A DNA stretch of 64,000 bases, taken from NCBI GenBank assembly GCA_016219545.1, contig JACRMH010000025.1:84189-148188 (forward strand), given 5' to 3'. Origin of the DNA: Chloroflexota bacterium (GTDB lineage Bacteria; Chloroflexota; Anaerolineae; Anaerolineales; Villigracilaceae). Made by a program: the position numbers and the translations under genes. The notes beneath the pieces are model-generated. The model did no database searches. It was not told the DNA's origin and saw only the letters and a program-made list of their open reading frames with translations. Below, piece by piece: positions 16,818 to 24,363 of this stretch (its first letter is position 1; each line of letters starts with the position of its first letter).

Positions 16818-18050
16818 ATGTCTAAACGATTAAGAAACATACTAATTGCGCTGGCAGGAGTATTCCTGCTGGCAATTGTGCTCTATCAAATCCCGCGAGT
16901 CAAAGCGGCCTTAGCATGGCGTGTTGAAAAATATACACTCTATTTTAAGAACACCATTCATCCACCCGGTCCCGTACCTACTGCGCTGCCTGTAACCCCA
17001 CAACCCGTCACACCTACGCTTAGCTATACAGCCACACCTCTGGCTGAACTTTTGCCATCCACTACACCCACCGCAACACTTCCGCCTTTGCCTGCACAAG
17101 TCTCGATTAAATCACCGCAATATGAAAAACAAACCCCGAACAATTGCGGACCTGCTACGCTATCCATGGCTTTGCACATGTATGGCTGGGATGGAAACCA
17201 AGCTGATATTGCCAGTTTCATTAAACCCGTCATCGGCGACCGAAACGTAAATCCCGAGGAACTGCGTTACTATGTCCGCACGCAGGCAGGCTGGCTTAAT
17301 CTCGAATATCGCGTGGGGGGCAGCATTGACACTCTCAAGCGTTTGATCGCGGCCAATTATCCGGTCATTGTGGAAAGTGTCACTTCACTCGATCCCAATG
17401 ATGCCCTCGGCCCAACTGATGATCTGTGGGCAGCACATTACCTTTTATTAACCGGCTATGATGATAATACGCAGACCTTCACCATCCAGGATTCCTATCA
17501 CGGCGCAGACCTAAAGATCACTTATACAAAATTGGAAGAGGAATGGAAACCTTTTAACAATGTGTACCTAGTGATGTATTTCCCTCAATATGAAGATGAG
17601 ATAAAAGGCCTGCTCGCTTCAAACTGGGACCCGGACCAGAATCGGCAAAATGCATTAGCCGCATCCCAAGCCGAATCTGCCAGCAATCCCACCGATGCTT
17701 TCGCATGGTTCAACGTTGGCAGTAACCTTGTCTATTTTGACCGCTATGACGAAGCTGCAATTGCTTATGATAAAGCGCGTGCTCTTGGTCTGCCCTTGCG
17801 AATGTTCCGCTATCAATTCGGTCCGTTCCTTGCATACTTCCACTCCAATCGTAACGACGATCTGTTGGTATTAACAAATTACGCCCTCGACGTTACCGAC
17901 ATGTCAGAAGAATCATGGTTATGGTATGGGTTTGGACTATATCGCCAGGGCGATAATGCAGGCGCGCTCAAAGCATGGGAAAAGGCAGAAAAGATCAACC
18001 CAAATTTTTATGAAGATCAGGCACAAAAGGCAATCGCATTGATTCAATAA
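16818..18050 (+). CDS. Membrane-anchored C39-like cysteine peptidase with TPR repeats
   Basis: The 410-residue product has one N-terminal transmembrane helix (about residues 7-24), a Thr/Pro-rich extracellular linker (about 50-95) and a Peptidase_C39_2-like domain (about 98-255). The candidate catalytic Cys is in PNNCGPATLSMALHMYG, the His in AAHYLLLTGYDD and the Asp in TIQDSYHG. The C-terminal part (about 280-405) has helical pairs resembling TPRs (AFAWFNVGSNLVYFDRYDEAAIAYDKARALG and WLWYGFGLYRQGDNAGALKAWEKAEKINPN regions). The active site would face outside the cell, suggesting processing or binding of a secreted peptide. No bacteriocin precursor or exporter is adjacent. Confidence 0.85.
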   Translation: MSKRLRNILIALAGVFLLAIVLYQIPRVKAALAWRVEKYTLYFKNTIHPPGPVPTALPVTPQPVTPTLSYTATPLAELLPSTTPTATLPPLPAQVSIKSPQYEKQTPNNCGPATLSMALHMYGWDGNQADIASFIKPVIGDRNVNPEELRYYVRTQAGWLNLEYRVGGSIDTLKRLIAANYPVIVESVTSLDPNDALGPTDDLWAAHYLLLTGYDDNTQTFTIQDSYHGADLKITYTKLEEEWKPFNNVYLVMYFPQYEDEIKGLLASNWDPDQNRQNALAASQAESASNPTDAFAWFNVGSNLVYFDRYDEAAIAYDKARALGLPLRMFRYQFGPFLAYFHSNRNDDLLVLTNYALDVTDMSEESWLWYGFGLYRQGDNAGALKAWEKAEKINPNFYEDQAQKAIALIQ

Positions 18051-18139
18051 ACATATTGCACGTCAACGCGAAATGATACTTATTGCGAAGCAAATTTTTC
18101 TCTTAATAGAATCCACCCAAAGTTAAGAAAGAAGCGGTT

Positions 18140-18844
18140 TTATTCCTCTAAAAAACTATATCCCCCAGGCCACGTCTTGATGAAGTTCTTTTCATTCGTC
18201 ACTTCTTCCAGTTTTTTTCGCAGGCGATATATGACATTTTTCAAGAGGATCACATCCCCTTCAGTTCCCCACACAGTTTCAATAATATCTTCAGCCGGGA
18301 ATGCATAACCAGGGCGGCTCATTAACAAATGCAAGAGACGAAATTCCAGATTAGTCAGTTTGAACTCAAGTTTATTGGAGCCAACTGCCGAACGATGCGA
18401 TGGGTCAAGATGCAGACGACCTGTATGGCGCGGCTTCATCGGCTCGCTCCAACTGCGGCGTGACCATGCAATGATCTTGGCCAAAAAAATGGCGGGGCTA
18501 ATCGGTTTGATGACACACTCGTCCACACCGTTTTGGTAGGACTCGAGGATCTCAGATTCGTTGTTCGATGGCAGGAAAAGCAAAATCGGACTGGCGCTCA
18601 ATGATCGGAATTGACGACACAACTCAATGCGCTGTGCATGAGAAGCATTTACATCAATTACGATCAAATCGGGGATCTCTTCGAACGAGCGCTCCATGGC
18701 TCGCTGAACAGAGGATTCAAGAATGGCAACAAGCCCTTTATCACGAATAATATATCCCCAAATAGGTGCGGTCGCATCCTGGTCACAAACAATGAATACA
18801 CGCGGGGTATTTTGAGAAGCAGAAGAAGTTTGGAGATTGTTCAT
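18140..18844 (-). CDS. OmpR/PhoB-type winged-helix response regulator, orphan
   Basis: The 234-residue protein has a receiver-like domain (about residues 15-130) and a trans_reg_C winged helix (about 150-232). In the receiver, the acidic pair is seen in FIVCDQDA, the phosphoacceptor Asp in LIVIDVNA and the conserved Lys in CVIKPISP. The usual Thr/Ser position is in ILLFLPSNN, so phosphorylation is plausible but not certain. The DNA-binding part shows LTNLEFRLLHLLMSRPGYAF and the recognition helix LLKNVIYRLRKKLEE. No histidine kinase is adjacent. I start at the ATG at 18844 (MNNLQTSS); a longer frame to 18904 is possible. A TATAAT at 18908-18903 could be its promoter. Confidence 0.82.
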   Translation of the reverse strand: MNNLQTSSASQNTPRVFIVCDQDATAPIWGYIIRDKGLVAILESSVQRAMERSFEEIPDLIVIDVNASHAQRIELCRQFRSLSASPILLFLPSNNESEILESYQNGVDECVIKPISPAIFLAKIIAWSRRSWSEPMKPRHTGRLHLDPSHRSAVGSNKLEFKLTNLEFRLLHLLMSRPGYAFPAEDIIETVWGTEGDVILLKNVIYRLRKKLEEVTNEKNFIKTWPGGYSFLEE

Positions 18845-19078
18845 AAGAGGATTTCGAGCTTGAAATGATTTCCTTTCAATCTTATGGCAGGTTCTAAAGC
18901 ACATTATACACAGCGAAGTCGCAAAACGGTCTCAGATTCAAACCTGCATACTACCTATGGGGGATTAGAGAAATAATCAATCCATTTGTATACTATAAGC
19001 AATGTAACTAAAGAAGGCATTACAAAAAAACTATTCCCAACTGTAAAGTTGCCCGCATAAATGGAACAAGGACGTATC

Positions 19079-19399
19079 ATGTGCAAAAGAGTTGTATTTA
19101 ACGGCATCGAAATATCAACTTCAGAAAACGATGTTTCTGCAAAAAGTTTTTTTGATTTTACTGAAACGATCATCAGCCTTCTTGAATCGCACCTCGATGG
19201 ATCAGACTCAAATTTTCATTTGAGCATCAATACTCAATTTTTTACCAACAAGACACCAAAACATAGCATCCAGCTTAATGGGTTAAAGAATCAAAGAACA
19301 AAAAGGAAAGTCGTTAAGATTTTCCAACGAACAGCCGGTATGTTAAACGGATATGCTTCGGGCACTGCGAGGGTTAGTCTCTTAGTTAATGATCGGTGA
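19079..19399 (+). CDS. Small hypothetical protein, unrecognised
   Basis: The 106-residue frame starts MCKRVVFNGIEIS with AAGGA 6 bases before the ATG at 19079; that spacing favours it over the ATG at 19061. The product is soluble and mixed alpha/beta by eye, with a basic middle (LKNQRTKRKVVKIFQR) and no cysteine motif beyond Cys2. The region is more AT-rich than its neighbours. I recognise no family. It could be a real orphan gene or chance reading in a 900-base intergenic stretch; the good ribosome binding site is the main support. Confidence 0.45.
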   Translation: MCKRVVFNGIEISTSENDVSAKSFFDFTETIISLLESHLDGSDSNFHLSINTQFFTNKTPKHSIQLNGLKNQRTKRKVVKIFQRTAGMLNGYASGTARVSLLVNDR

Positions 19400-19531
19400 C
19401 CTTCCACAGTTTTCTTTGCGGAAGCACCCAGGCAAAAGACGTAAAATAAACACTACATACATATTGGGGGAGTGTGATGTGAAAAAAAATTTCCGTTAAT
19501 ACTCAAAAGAGAATTGAAAAGTTCGTTTTAT

Positions 19532-19560
19532 TTGACGCACACTATTACCTATGGTATTAT
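19532..19560 (+). promoter_or_regulatory. Sigma-70 promoter of the metK leader
   Basis: TTGACG (19532-19537) and TATTAT (19555-19560) are separated by exactly 17 bases. Transcription should start near 19567, about 25 bases before the SAM riboswitch and 200 bases before metK. This is one of the few canonical -35/-10 promoters in the window. Confidence 0.75.
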
Positions 19561-19591
19561 GCCATCACAAATCAATAGCCCTAATACGGCG

Positions 19592-19699
19592 CTCTTATCC
19601 AGAGAGGCGGAGGGAACGGCCCTGCGATGCCTCGACAACCAGTCAGCGAAAGTTGAATATGGTGCCAAATCCGACAGAAAGAATTCTGGGAGATGAGAG
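19592..19699 (+). ncRNA. SAM-I (S-box) riboswitch upstream of metK
   Basis: The conserved S-box pieces are present in order: CTTATCCAGAGAGG, CGGAGGGAACGGCCC, GATGCCTCGACAACC, GGTGCCAAATCCGACAG and GGGAGATGAGAG. The ends CTCTTATC and GATGAGAG pair to form P1. It lies in the leader of S-adenosylmethionine synthetase, a classical target. SAM binding should stabilise P1 and allow the downstream terminator to form, switching metK off when SAM is plentiful. Confidence 0.95.
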
Positions 19700-19719
19700 G
19701 GTATAAGTATATGTATATG

Positions 19720-19752
19720 TTGCCCTTTCACGCTGAAAGGGCAATTTTATTT
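19720..19752 (+). terminator. Riboswitch expression-platform terminator before metK
   Basis: The 11-base arms TTGCCCTTTCA and TGAAAGGGCAA enclose a 3-base loop and run into TTTTATTTT. It sits 20 bases after the riboswitch and just before the metK Shine-Dalgarno (AAGGAG), as expected for transcription attenuation. Confidence 0.88.
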
Positions 19753-19768
19753 TCAAGGAGAAAAAAAA

Positions 19769-20980
19769 ATGAGCAATACTTTTATGTCTTCACCCAGCCT
19801 GATGTTCACATCAGAATCGGTGACAGAAGGTCACCCCGATAAGATGTGCGATCAGATATCGGATGCAGTTTTGGATGCCTGCATCGAACAGGATCCAATG
19901 TCCCGCGTTGCTTGCGAGACTGCCATCAAGACAGGTTTCGTGGCTTTATTAGGCGAGATCACAACGAATGCTTATGTCAACTTCGATGGACTCGTTCGCA
20001 AAGTTGTTAATGAGATCGGTTACGACAGCAGTGATAAAGGCTTTGATGGAAATACCTGCGCAGTTCTTTCAGCCGTTGCCAGCCAGAGCGCGGATATTGC
20101 ACTGGGCGTCGATCACGCTATGGAAGACAAAAGTGGTGAAATGAAAGATGTCGGCATCGAGCATGTCGGCGCTGGTGACCAGGGCATGATGTTCGGCTTT
20201 GCGTGCAACGAAACGGCGACTCTGATGCCCATGCCAATTTACATGGCGCATAAATTGTCCCGCCGCCTGAGCGAACTCCGCAAAGACGGTACACTCCCCT
20301 GGCTTCGCCCCGATGGTAAGAGTCAGGTGACTGTGGAATATTCACAAGGCAAGCCCAAGCGCATTGACACTGTTCTTATTTCCACGCAGCACTCGCCTGA
20401 CATCTCACAATCCGAGATCATGGAACTCGTCAGCGAACATATCATTTACCCAACTTTGCCTGAGGGCCTGGTTGATAAAAACCTGAAAGTTTTTGTGAAT
20501 CCCACCGGACGTTTCGTCATCGGCGGACCTATGGGCGATGCCGGCGTGACCGGTCGTAAGATCATCGTGGATACATACGGTGGTATGGGTCGTCATGGCG
20601 GCGGCGCATTCTCCGGGAAAGACCCCACGAAGGTGGATCGCTCCGCTGCCTATGCCGCGCGCAATGTTGCAAAGAACATTGTCGCCGCTGGTATCGCGGA
20701 CCGCGTGGAAGTACAGGTGGCTTATGCCATCGGTGTGGCCCACCCGCTGTCAGTGAATGTCGAAACGTTCGGTACAGCAAAAATTTCAGATGACAAAATT
20801 TCCGCGCTCGTCAGCGAGTACTTCGACCTGCGCCCAGGCGCGATCATCCGTGACCTGGACTTGCGCCGCCCCATCTATCGCAAGACGGCCGCTTATGGTC
20901 ACTTCGGCCGCGATGATATTGAATTCCCCTGGGAAAAGACAGACAAAGCTGCCGCTCTCAAGAAAGCCGCAGGATTGTAG
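19769..20980 (+). CDS. metK: S-adenosylmethionine synthetase
   Basis: The 403-residue enzyme makes SAM from methionine and ATP. It has the three-domain MetK layout: [25 protein letters not shown] at the start, [13 protein letters not shown] (ATP-binding hexapeptide region, about residue 133), and the P-loop-like [18 protein letters not shown] near residue 285. The C terminus [16 protein letters not shown] is typical. AAGGAG precedes the ATG. Control by the SAM-I riboswitch and terminator upstream is clear. A strong intrinsic terminator follows 12 bases after the stop, so it is a single-gene unit. Confidence 0.97.
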   Translation: MSNTFMSSPSLMFTSESVTEGHPDKMCDQISDAVLDACIEQDPMSRVACETAIKTGFVALLGEITTNAYVNFDGLVRKVVNEIGYDSSDKGFDGNTCAVLSAVASQSADIALGVDHAMEDKSGEMKDVGIEHVGAGDQGMMFGFACNETATLMPMPIYMAHKLSRRLSELRKDGTLPWLRPDGKSQVTVEYSQGKPKRIDTVLISTQHSPDISQSEIMELVSEHIIYPTLPEGLVDKNLKVFVNPTGRFVIGGPMGDAGVTGRKIIVDTYGGMGRHGGGAFSGKDPTKVDRSAAYAARNVAKNIVAAGIADRVEVQVAYAIGVAHPLSVNVETFGTAKISDDKISALVSEYFDLRPGAIIRDLDLRRPIYRKTAAYGHFGRDDIEFPWEKTDKAAALKKAAGL

Positions 20981-20992
20981 ATCAAAGATAAC

Positions 20993-21024
20993 AAAAAAGA
21001 GTCTCCTCACGGAGATTCTTTTTT
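20993..21024 (+). terminator. Intrinsic terminator of metK
   Basis: Arms AAAAAAGAGTCTCC and GGAGATTCTTTTTT (one G-U pair) close on the loop TCAC, with a T-run in the right arm. Confidence 0.85.
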
Positions 21025-21101
21025 GTTTACAATGAAGCCGAAACTACTTATACTCGCGCGTGTTGTGTTTCAAATAACCCATCTCAGTTTGCGGAGGAAA
21101 A

Positions 21102-22466
21102 ATGTCAACAGATAAACCGCTTGTGAACGATAGAAAAGAGATCTTTGGCTGGTCAATGTATGACTGGGCCAACTCGGCCTTTAGCACAACGGTCGGAACC
21201 GTATTCCTTGGACCTTATGTCGCATCTCTGGCGCGCACCGCGGCCGAAGCGGCTGGGACTGCAACCGTTCCATTTTTTGGAATTCCTGTGGCCCCGGATT
21301 CATTCCTCCCGTACTGCATTTCATTTTCCGTAGGGATGCAGGTTTTGTTCCTCCCCATCTTAGGAGCGATTGCTGACTACTCCCACCTGCGAAAACGCAT
21401 GATGCAGACCTTCGCCACCATCGGCGCACTGGCAACCATCTTGATGTTCCTCGTCACCGACGGATTATGGTGGCTGGGTGGCGTGCTCTTCATAATAGCA
21501 AACTTGGCTTTCGGGGCTGCAATGGTTTTCTACAATTCCTACCTGCCCGATATTGCCAGTGAAGATGAACGAGACCGTGTCTCTTCTTATGGTTGGGCAA
21601 TGGGGTACATGGGCGGCGGCATTTTACTCGCCCTCAACCTGGCGTTCTACACATTCAGCGAGGACTTGGGCGTGCCCGGCGATTTGGCTGTCCGCATCAA
21701 CCTTGCTTCTGCCGGTGTCTGGTGGCTCGGATTCTCCTTCCTCACTTGGAATCGACTACGCCCGCGTCACGCGGCGCGTCAACTCCCCGCCAACGAAACA
21801 TATGTCAGCATTGGTTTCAAACAACTCCGCAAGACCTTTAGCGAAGTAAAGCATTTCCCTGAAACACTGAAATTCCTGCTGGCATACTTCTTATACAATG
21901 ACGGCATCCAGACTGTGATCGCGGTCGCTTCGACATTCGCCGCCGCGCCTCTGATCCAGGGTGGGCTGGAACTTGAACAACAGACATTGATCGCCGTTAT
22001 TTTGATGATCCAATTTGTAGCCTTCTTTGGTGCCTTGTTCTGGGGCAAACTGGCAGGTTGGATCGGAGCGAAGCAATCGGTGGTTGTCAGCTTGGTTATT
22101 TGGTCGGCTGTGGTGATCTACGCGTACGGCGGATTAAAAGGCGAAAGTGCAACGGCGCAATTTTTTGTGCTTGGCATTTTCATCGCCCTCGTTATGGGCG
22201 GATCGCAGGCCATCAGCCGCAGCCTTTTCGCCCAAATGGTTCCAAATGGCAAAGAGGCCGAATTCTTCTCCTTCTATGAGATCAGCGAACGCGGCACTTC
22301 ATGGATCGGACCGTTGGTATTCGGACTTGCGAATCAAATATTTGGCAATCTGCGTTATGCCATCCTTTCATTGATCTTCTTCTTCATCGCCGGATTGATC
22401 CTGCTTCCCTTTGTGAATGTAGGCAAGGCTATTACCGATGCGAAGAAGTATGATGGGAATCAGTGA
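21102..22466 (+). CDS. MFS transporter, UMF1/Atg22-like family
   Basis: The 454-residue membrane protein starts with the family hallmark EIFGWSMYDWANSAFSTTVGTVFLGPYV (about residues 12-39). It has about 12 hydrophobic segments, the loop LGAIADYSHLRKRMM after helix 2, and SDRVSSYGWAMGYMGGG-like spacing in EDERDRVSSYGWAMGYMGGG. The last half carries GGSQAISRSLFAQMVPNGKEAEFFSFYEISERGTSWIGP, also typical of UMF1 proteins. Fungal Atg22 members export amino acids; the bacterial substrate is unknown. GGAGG precedes the ATG. It is convergent with the channel-like gene, and a terminator hairpin lies between them. Confidence 0.9.
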   Translation: MSTDKPLVNDRKEIFGWSMYDWANSAFSTTVGTVFLGPYVASLARTAAEAAGTATVPFFGIPVAPDSFLPYCISFSVGMQVLFLPILGAIADYSHLRKRMMQTFATIGALATILMFLVTDGLWWLGGVLFIIANLAFGAAMVFYNSYLPDIASEDERDRVSSYGWAMGYMGGGILLALNLAFYTFSEDLGVPGDLAVRINLASAGVWWLGFSFLTWNRLRPRHAARQLPANETYVSIGFKQLRKTFSEVKHFPETLKFLLAYFLYNDGIQTVIAVASTFAAAPLIQGGLELEQQTLIAVILMIQFVAFFGALFWGKLAGWIGAKQSVVVSLVIWSAVVIYAYGGLKGESATAQFFVLGIFIALVMGGSQAISRSLFAQMVPNGKEAEFFSFYEISERGTSWIGPLVFGLANQIFGNLRYAILSLIFFFIAGLILLPFVNVGKAITDAKKYDGNQ

Positions 22467-22505
22467 GAAGTGATAAGTGATCAGTAAAAAATATCAGTGA
22501 TAAGT

Positions 22506-22542
22506 AAAAGTGACTCGGAGAACATTTGCCGAGTCACTTTTT
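22506..22542. terminator. Bidirectional terminator between the UMF1 transporter and the channel-like gene
   Basis: AAAAGTGACTCGG (22506-22518) pairs with CCGAGTCACTTTTT (22529-22542) around a 10-base loop, with T-runs in both orientations. Directly before it, GTGATAAGT is repeated (near 22469 and 22498). Confidence 0.8.
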
Positions 22543-22544
22543 GT

Positions 22545-23642
22545 TTAATGTTTGTGTTTCTTTTTGAAGACGAGCAATGGCGGCATTTTGAATTTCGGCG
22601 CGAGGTCACTGGACCAGGGCGCGGGTGGTGCCATGACCAGGGTACAAAGCACCAGCAAGACCCGGTCATAATTCACACGCCAGCCGGCAAAATCCTTCCA
22701 TGCCTGTTCGCGGTCAGGTTTGATTGGGACTCCTGCATCAGACAACTTGCTTAGCAGATCGTCAAACTCCTCCCGTTTAATGCTGATCGGCGTTTCGGGG
22801 TAATGCGGGTTATCGGGATGAGGTATGTCGAAGTAGTCAGTGATGGAATGCAAGGCCAGAAACCCGGCGCGGATGCATAATGCCGCAGACATCTCATTGG
22901 GAATATCTATTGAAGAAAGCGTGATCGAAGCTGTATCGAGAACCGCGCCTGCGGCGATGATCCATGAATTATCTGGTTTCGGCGAGCGGAAGAAAACCAG
23001 CGCGGGCAAAGTGGTATGACTCTCCTCCACATCGGCGAACCAAACCTCCCAGGTCTTCCAGTATTCGCCAAGTTTATCCAGTCCATGAATTCGATGGAAG
23101 CGCGACAGCATATCAAATGGATTCGGCGGATTGCCTGCGCGCACTTCGAGCATGTTTACCGCCTGCTCCCGCCGTGAAAAAGCGGCATACATCGTTGGCA
23201 GATAAGCCATGAGCAATGCCACCAGAATAAGCCCGATCAATGCTTCAGAAAAAACAAGAATATTCACAAATAGATTTTCAGAAGAGGCAAAACCAAGTGT
23301 GAGTAAAGATGACCCGCTGAAGCGAAAATCTACAAAGGCATCTCCCACGCCCAGCGACCAATACATCATGGCATATCCGAACATGATTAACACATACCAG
23401 GCCGGGACAAGCATGATCAAACTGACCGGTGAATAATATGCCATGATGGCGTCACGCTGCTCATATGTGCGTGTAAAACGCAGGAAGAATTCAAACATGC
23501 GCCGCATCGAACCAAAGATGACCCGGTTTAATTGACTGCGAGCGGCGCGCGGCAGAACAAAAGTTGACAACGCCGAGAAGATCGTCATGATAACAAGAGC
23601 AAGTCCAATAATGAACACTAGTATATGCACAGGAATATCCAT
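22545..23642 (-). CDS. Ion-channel-like membrane protein with a soluble C-terminal domain
   Basis: The 365-residue product has an N-terminal transmembrane helix (about residues 6-30), an amphipathic basic stretch, a second helix (about 72-95), a short re-entrant-looking segment SGSSLLTLGFASSENLF (about 109-125) and a third helix (about 127-150). This is the pore layout of two-helix potassium channels, but the filter reads TLGF rather than TVGYG, so ion selectivity is doubtful. The rest (about 155-350) is a soluble domain I do not recognise, followed by a hydrophobic stretch near 320 and a His/Lys-rich tail. No kinase or regulator is adjacent. Confidence 0.6.
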   Translation of the reverse strand: MDIPVHILVFIIGLALVIMTIFSALSTFVLPRAARSQLNRVIFGSMRRMFEFFLRFTRTYEQRDAIMAYYSPVSLIMLVPAWYVLIMFGYAMMYWSLGVGDAFVDFRFSGSSLLTLGFASSENLFVNILVFSEALIGLILVALLMAYLPTMYAAFSRREQAVNMLEVRAGNPPNPFDMLSRFHRIHGLDKLGEYWKTWEVWFADVEESHTTLPALVFFRSPKPDNSWIIAAGAVLDTASITLSSIDIPNEMSAALCIRAGFLALHSITDYFDIPHPDNPHYPETPISIKREEFDDLLSKLSDAGVPIKPDREQAWKDFAGWRVNYDRVLLVLCTLVMAPPAPWSSDLAPKFKMPPLLVFKKKHKH

Positions 23643-23668
23643 AAAATAAAAAAAGAATGACTATCTAA

Positions 23669-23698
23669 AACACCGCCCGTTTTTCAACAGGCGGTGTT
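23669..23698 (-). terminator. Terminator after the thioredoxin-like lipoprotein gene
   Basis: On the minus strand AACACCGCC and GGCGGTGTT pair around a 12-base loop and are followed by TTTTAG. It lies 2 bases past the TAA at 23701, so the true 3' end of that gene is at 23701 and not at the earlier in-frame TGA. Confidence 0.75.
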
Positions 23699-23700
23699 CC

Positions 23701-24210
23701 TTACTGAAGGTATTGGGCAAATGTATCTCTAAGGTCGCCATCCGAGACAAAACCGACAAATTTTTTCAAAACATTTCCGTCAGCATCCAACAAGTAAAGT
23801 TCAGGCTGATAGGCAAAGCCAAGTACTCGCTGGAATTCAAAAGTATTGGGGTCGTCCGCATCAAGAAATGAAAACTTGACCTTGCCGTAATACTCCGCTT
23901 CAAGCCCATGAACCATGAGCGCCATTGCGCGGCAGGTACTTCAGGTAAAGCGGAAAAATTCCACCAGTTGTAATTGTCCCGACGCCAGGCTGACCGTGGT
24001 TGGATCGGTGGCCTCAAGATCGGGACCGCGCGAAGTAGCCACGGCAATAACTGTCGGCGGTTCATCCGTGACTTGGGGCTGGGTGGCAATTTCAGGAAGT
24101 TGAGTGACCGTTGTTGGAGCCAGTGTGGGAAGCTGAGTCGCTTGCGGGGCGCAGGATGCCAATAAAACAGCGACCAAGCCAATCGTTAAGAAAACGAAGC
24201 GAGGTTTCAT
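23701..24210 (-). CDS. Thioredoxin-like lipoprotein, candidate selenoprotein (in-frame TGA as Sec90)
   Basis: The 169-residue frame from ATG 24210 to TAA 23701 is interrupted only by TGA at 23943-23941, codon 90. Residues 1-20 are a lipoprotein signal peptide (LLASC lipobox, Cys20). A Thr/Pro-rich linker follows to about 70. The thioredoxin core then reads LVEFFRFT-U-STCRAM: the TGA falls exactly on the first Cys of the CxxC motif, with the second at Cys93. The fold continues after the TGA with VKFSFLDADDP, the Pro of YQPELYLLDADGNV (cis-Pro position) and VGFVSDGDLRDTF. AAGGAG precedes the ATG, and a terminator follows the TAA. SelB is encoded at 35871. It should act as an extracytoplasmic reductase. 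Sequencing error or a nonsense mutation are the alternatives. Confidence 0.8.
23912..23937 (-). promoter_or_regulatory. Candidate bacterial SECIS hairpin just after the UGA codon
   Basis: Numbering from the base after UGA, ACC (4-6) pairs with GGU (27-29), UG (7-8) with CA (24-25), and GCGC (11-14) with GCGC (19-22), leaving loop AAUG at 15-18. A bulged U (26) and a small internal loop interrupt the stem. The position fits bacterial SECIS elements, which start within a few bases of UGA. The loop does not match the E. coli fdhF loop closely; an alternative fold with a GCGCAAU loop exists. I folded it by eye only. Confidence 0.5.
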
Positions 24211-24243
24211 GTCATCTCCTTGTTACAGACGAGACAGGGTCAA

Positions 24244-24272
24244 TTGAAAATATCTTACTCCTGCGCTATACT
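24244..24272 (+). promoter_or_regulatory. Sigma-70 promoter of the P5C dehydrogenase gene
   Basis: TTGAAA (24244-24249) and TATACT (24267-24272) are 17 bases apart. Transcription would start near 24279, giving an 85-base leader before a GGAGG ribosome binding site. Confidence 0.65.
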
Positions 24273-24363
24273 CGCACTGGAAGGTCCATCCTTCTAAAAT
24301 TTACATCAACCACTCGCACACTCGCAGCTATTTGACTTTCAAACTAGATCCGGAGGCTTAACT

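Noticed and set aside
19514..19731. Two 60-codon frames across the metK leader
   Set aside because: They overlap the SAM-I riboswitch on both strands and have no domain or ribosome binding site; the RNA feature explains the sequence.
23701..23925. Reading the 3' half of the thioredoxin-like gene as a separate 74-residue gene
   Set aside because: The ATG at 23925 lies inside the active-site helix, lacks a Shine-Dalgarno, and the fold's first strand would be missing; a single frame through TGA explains all parts.
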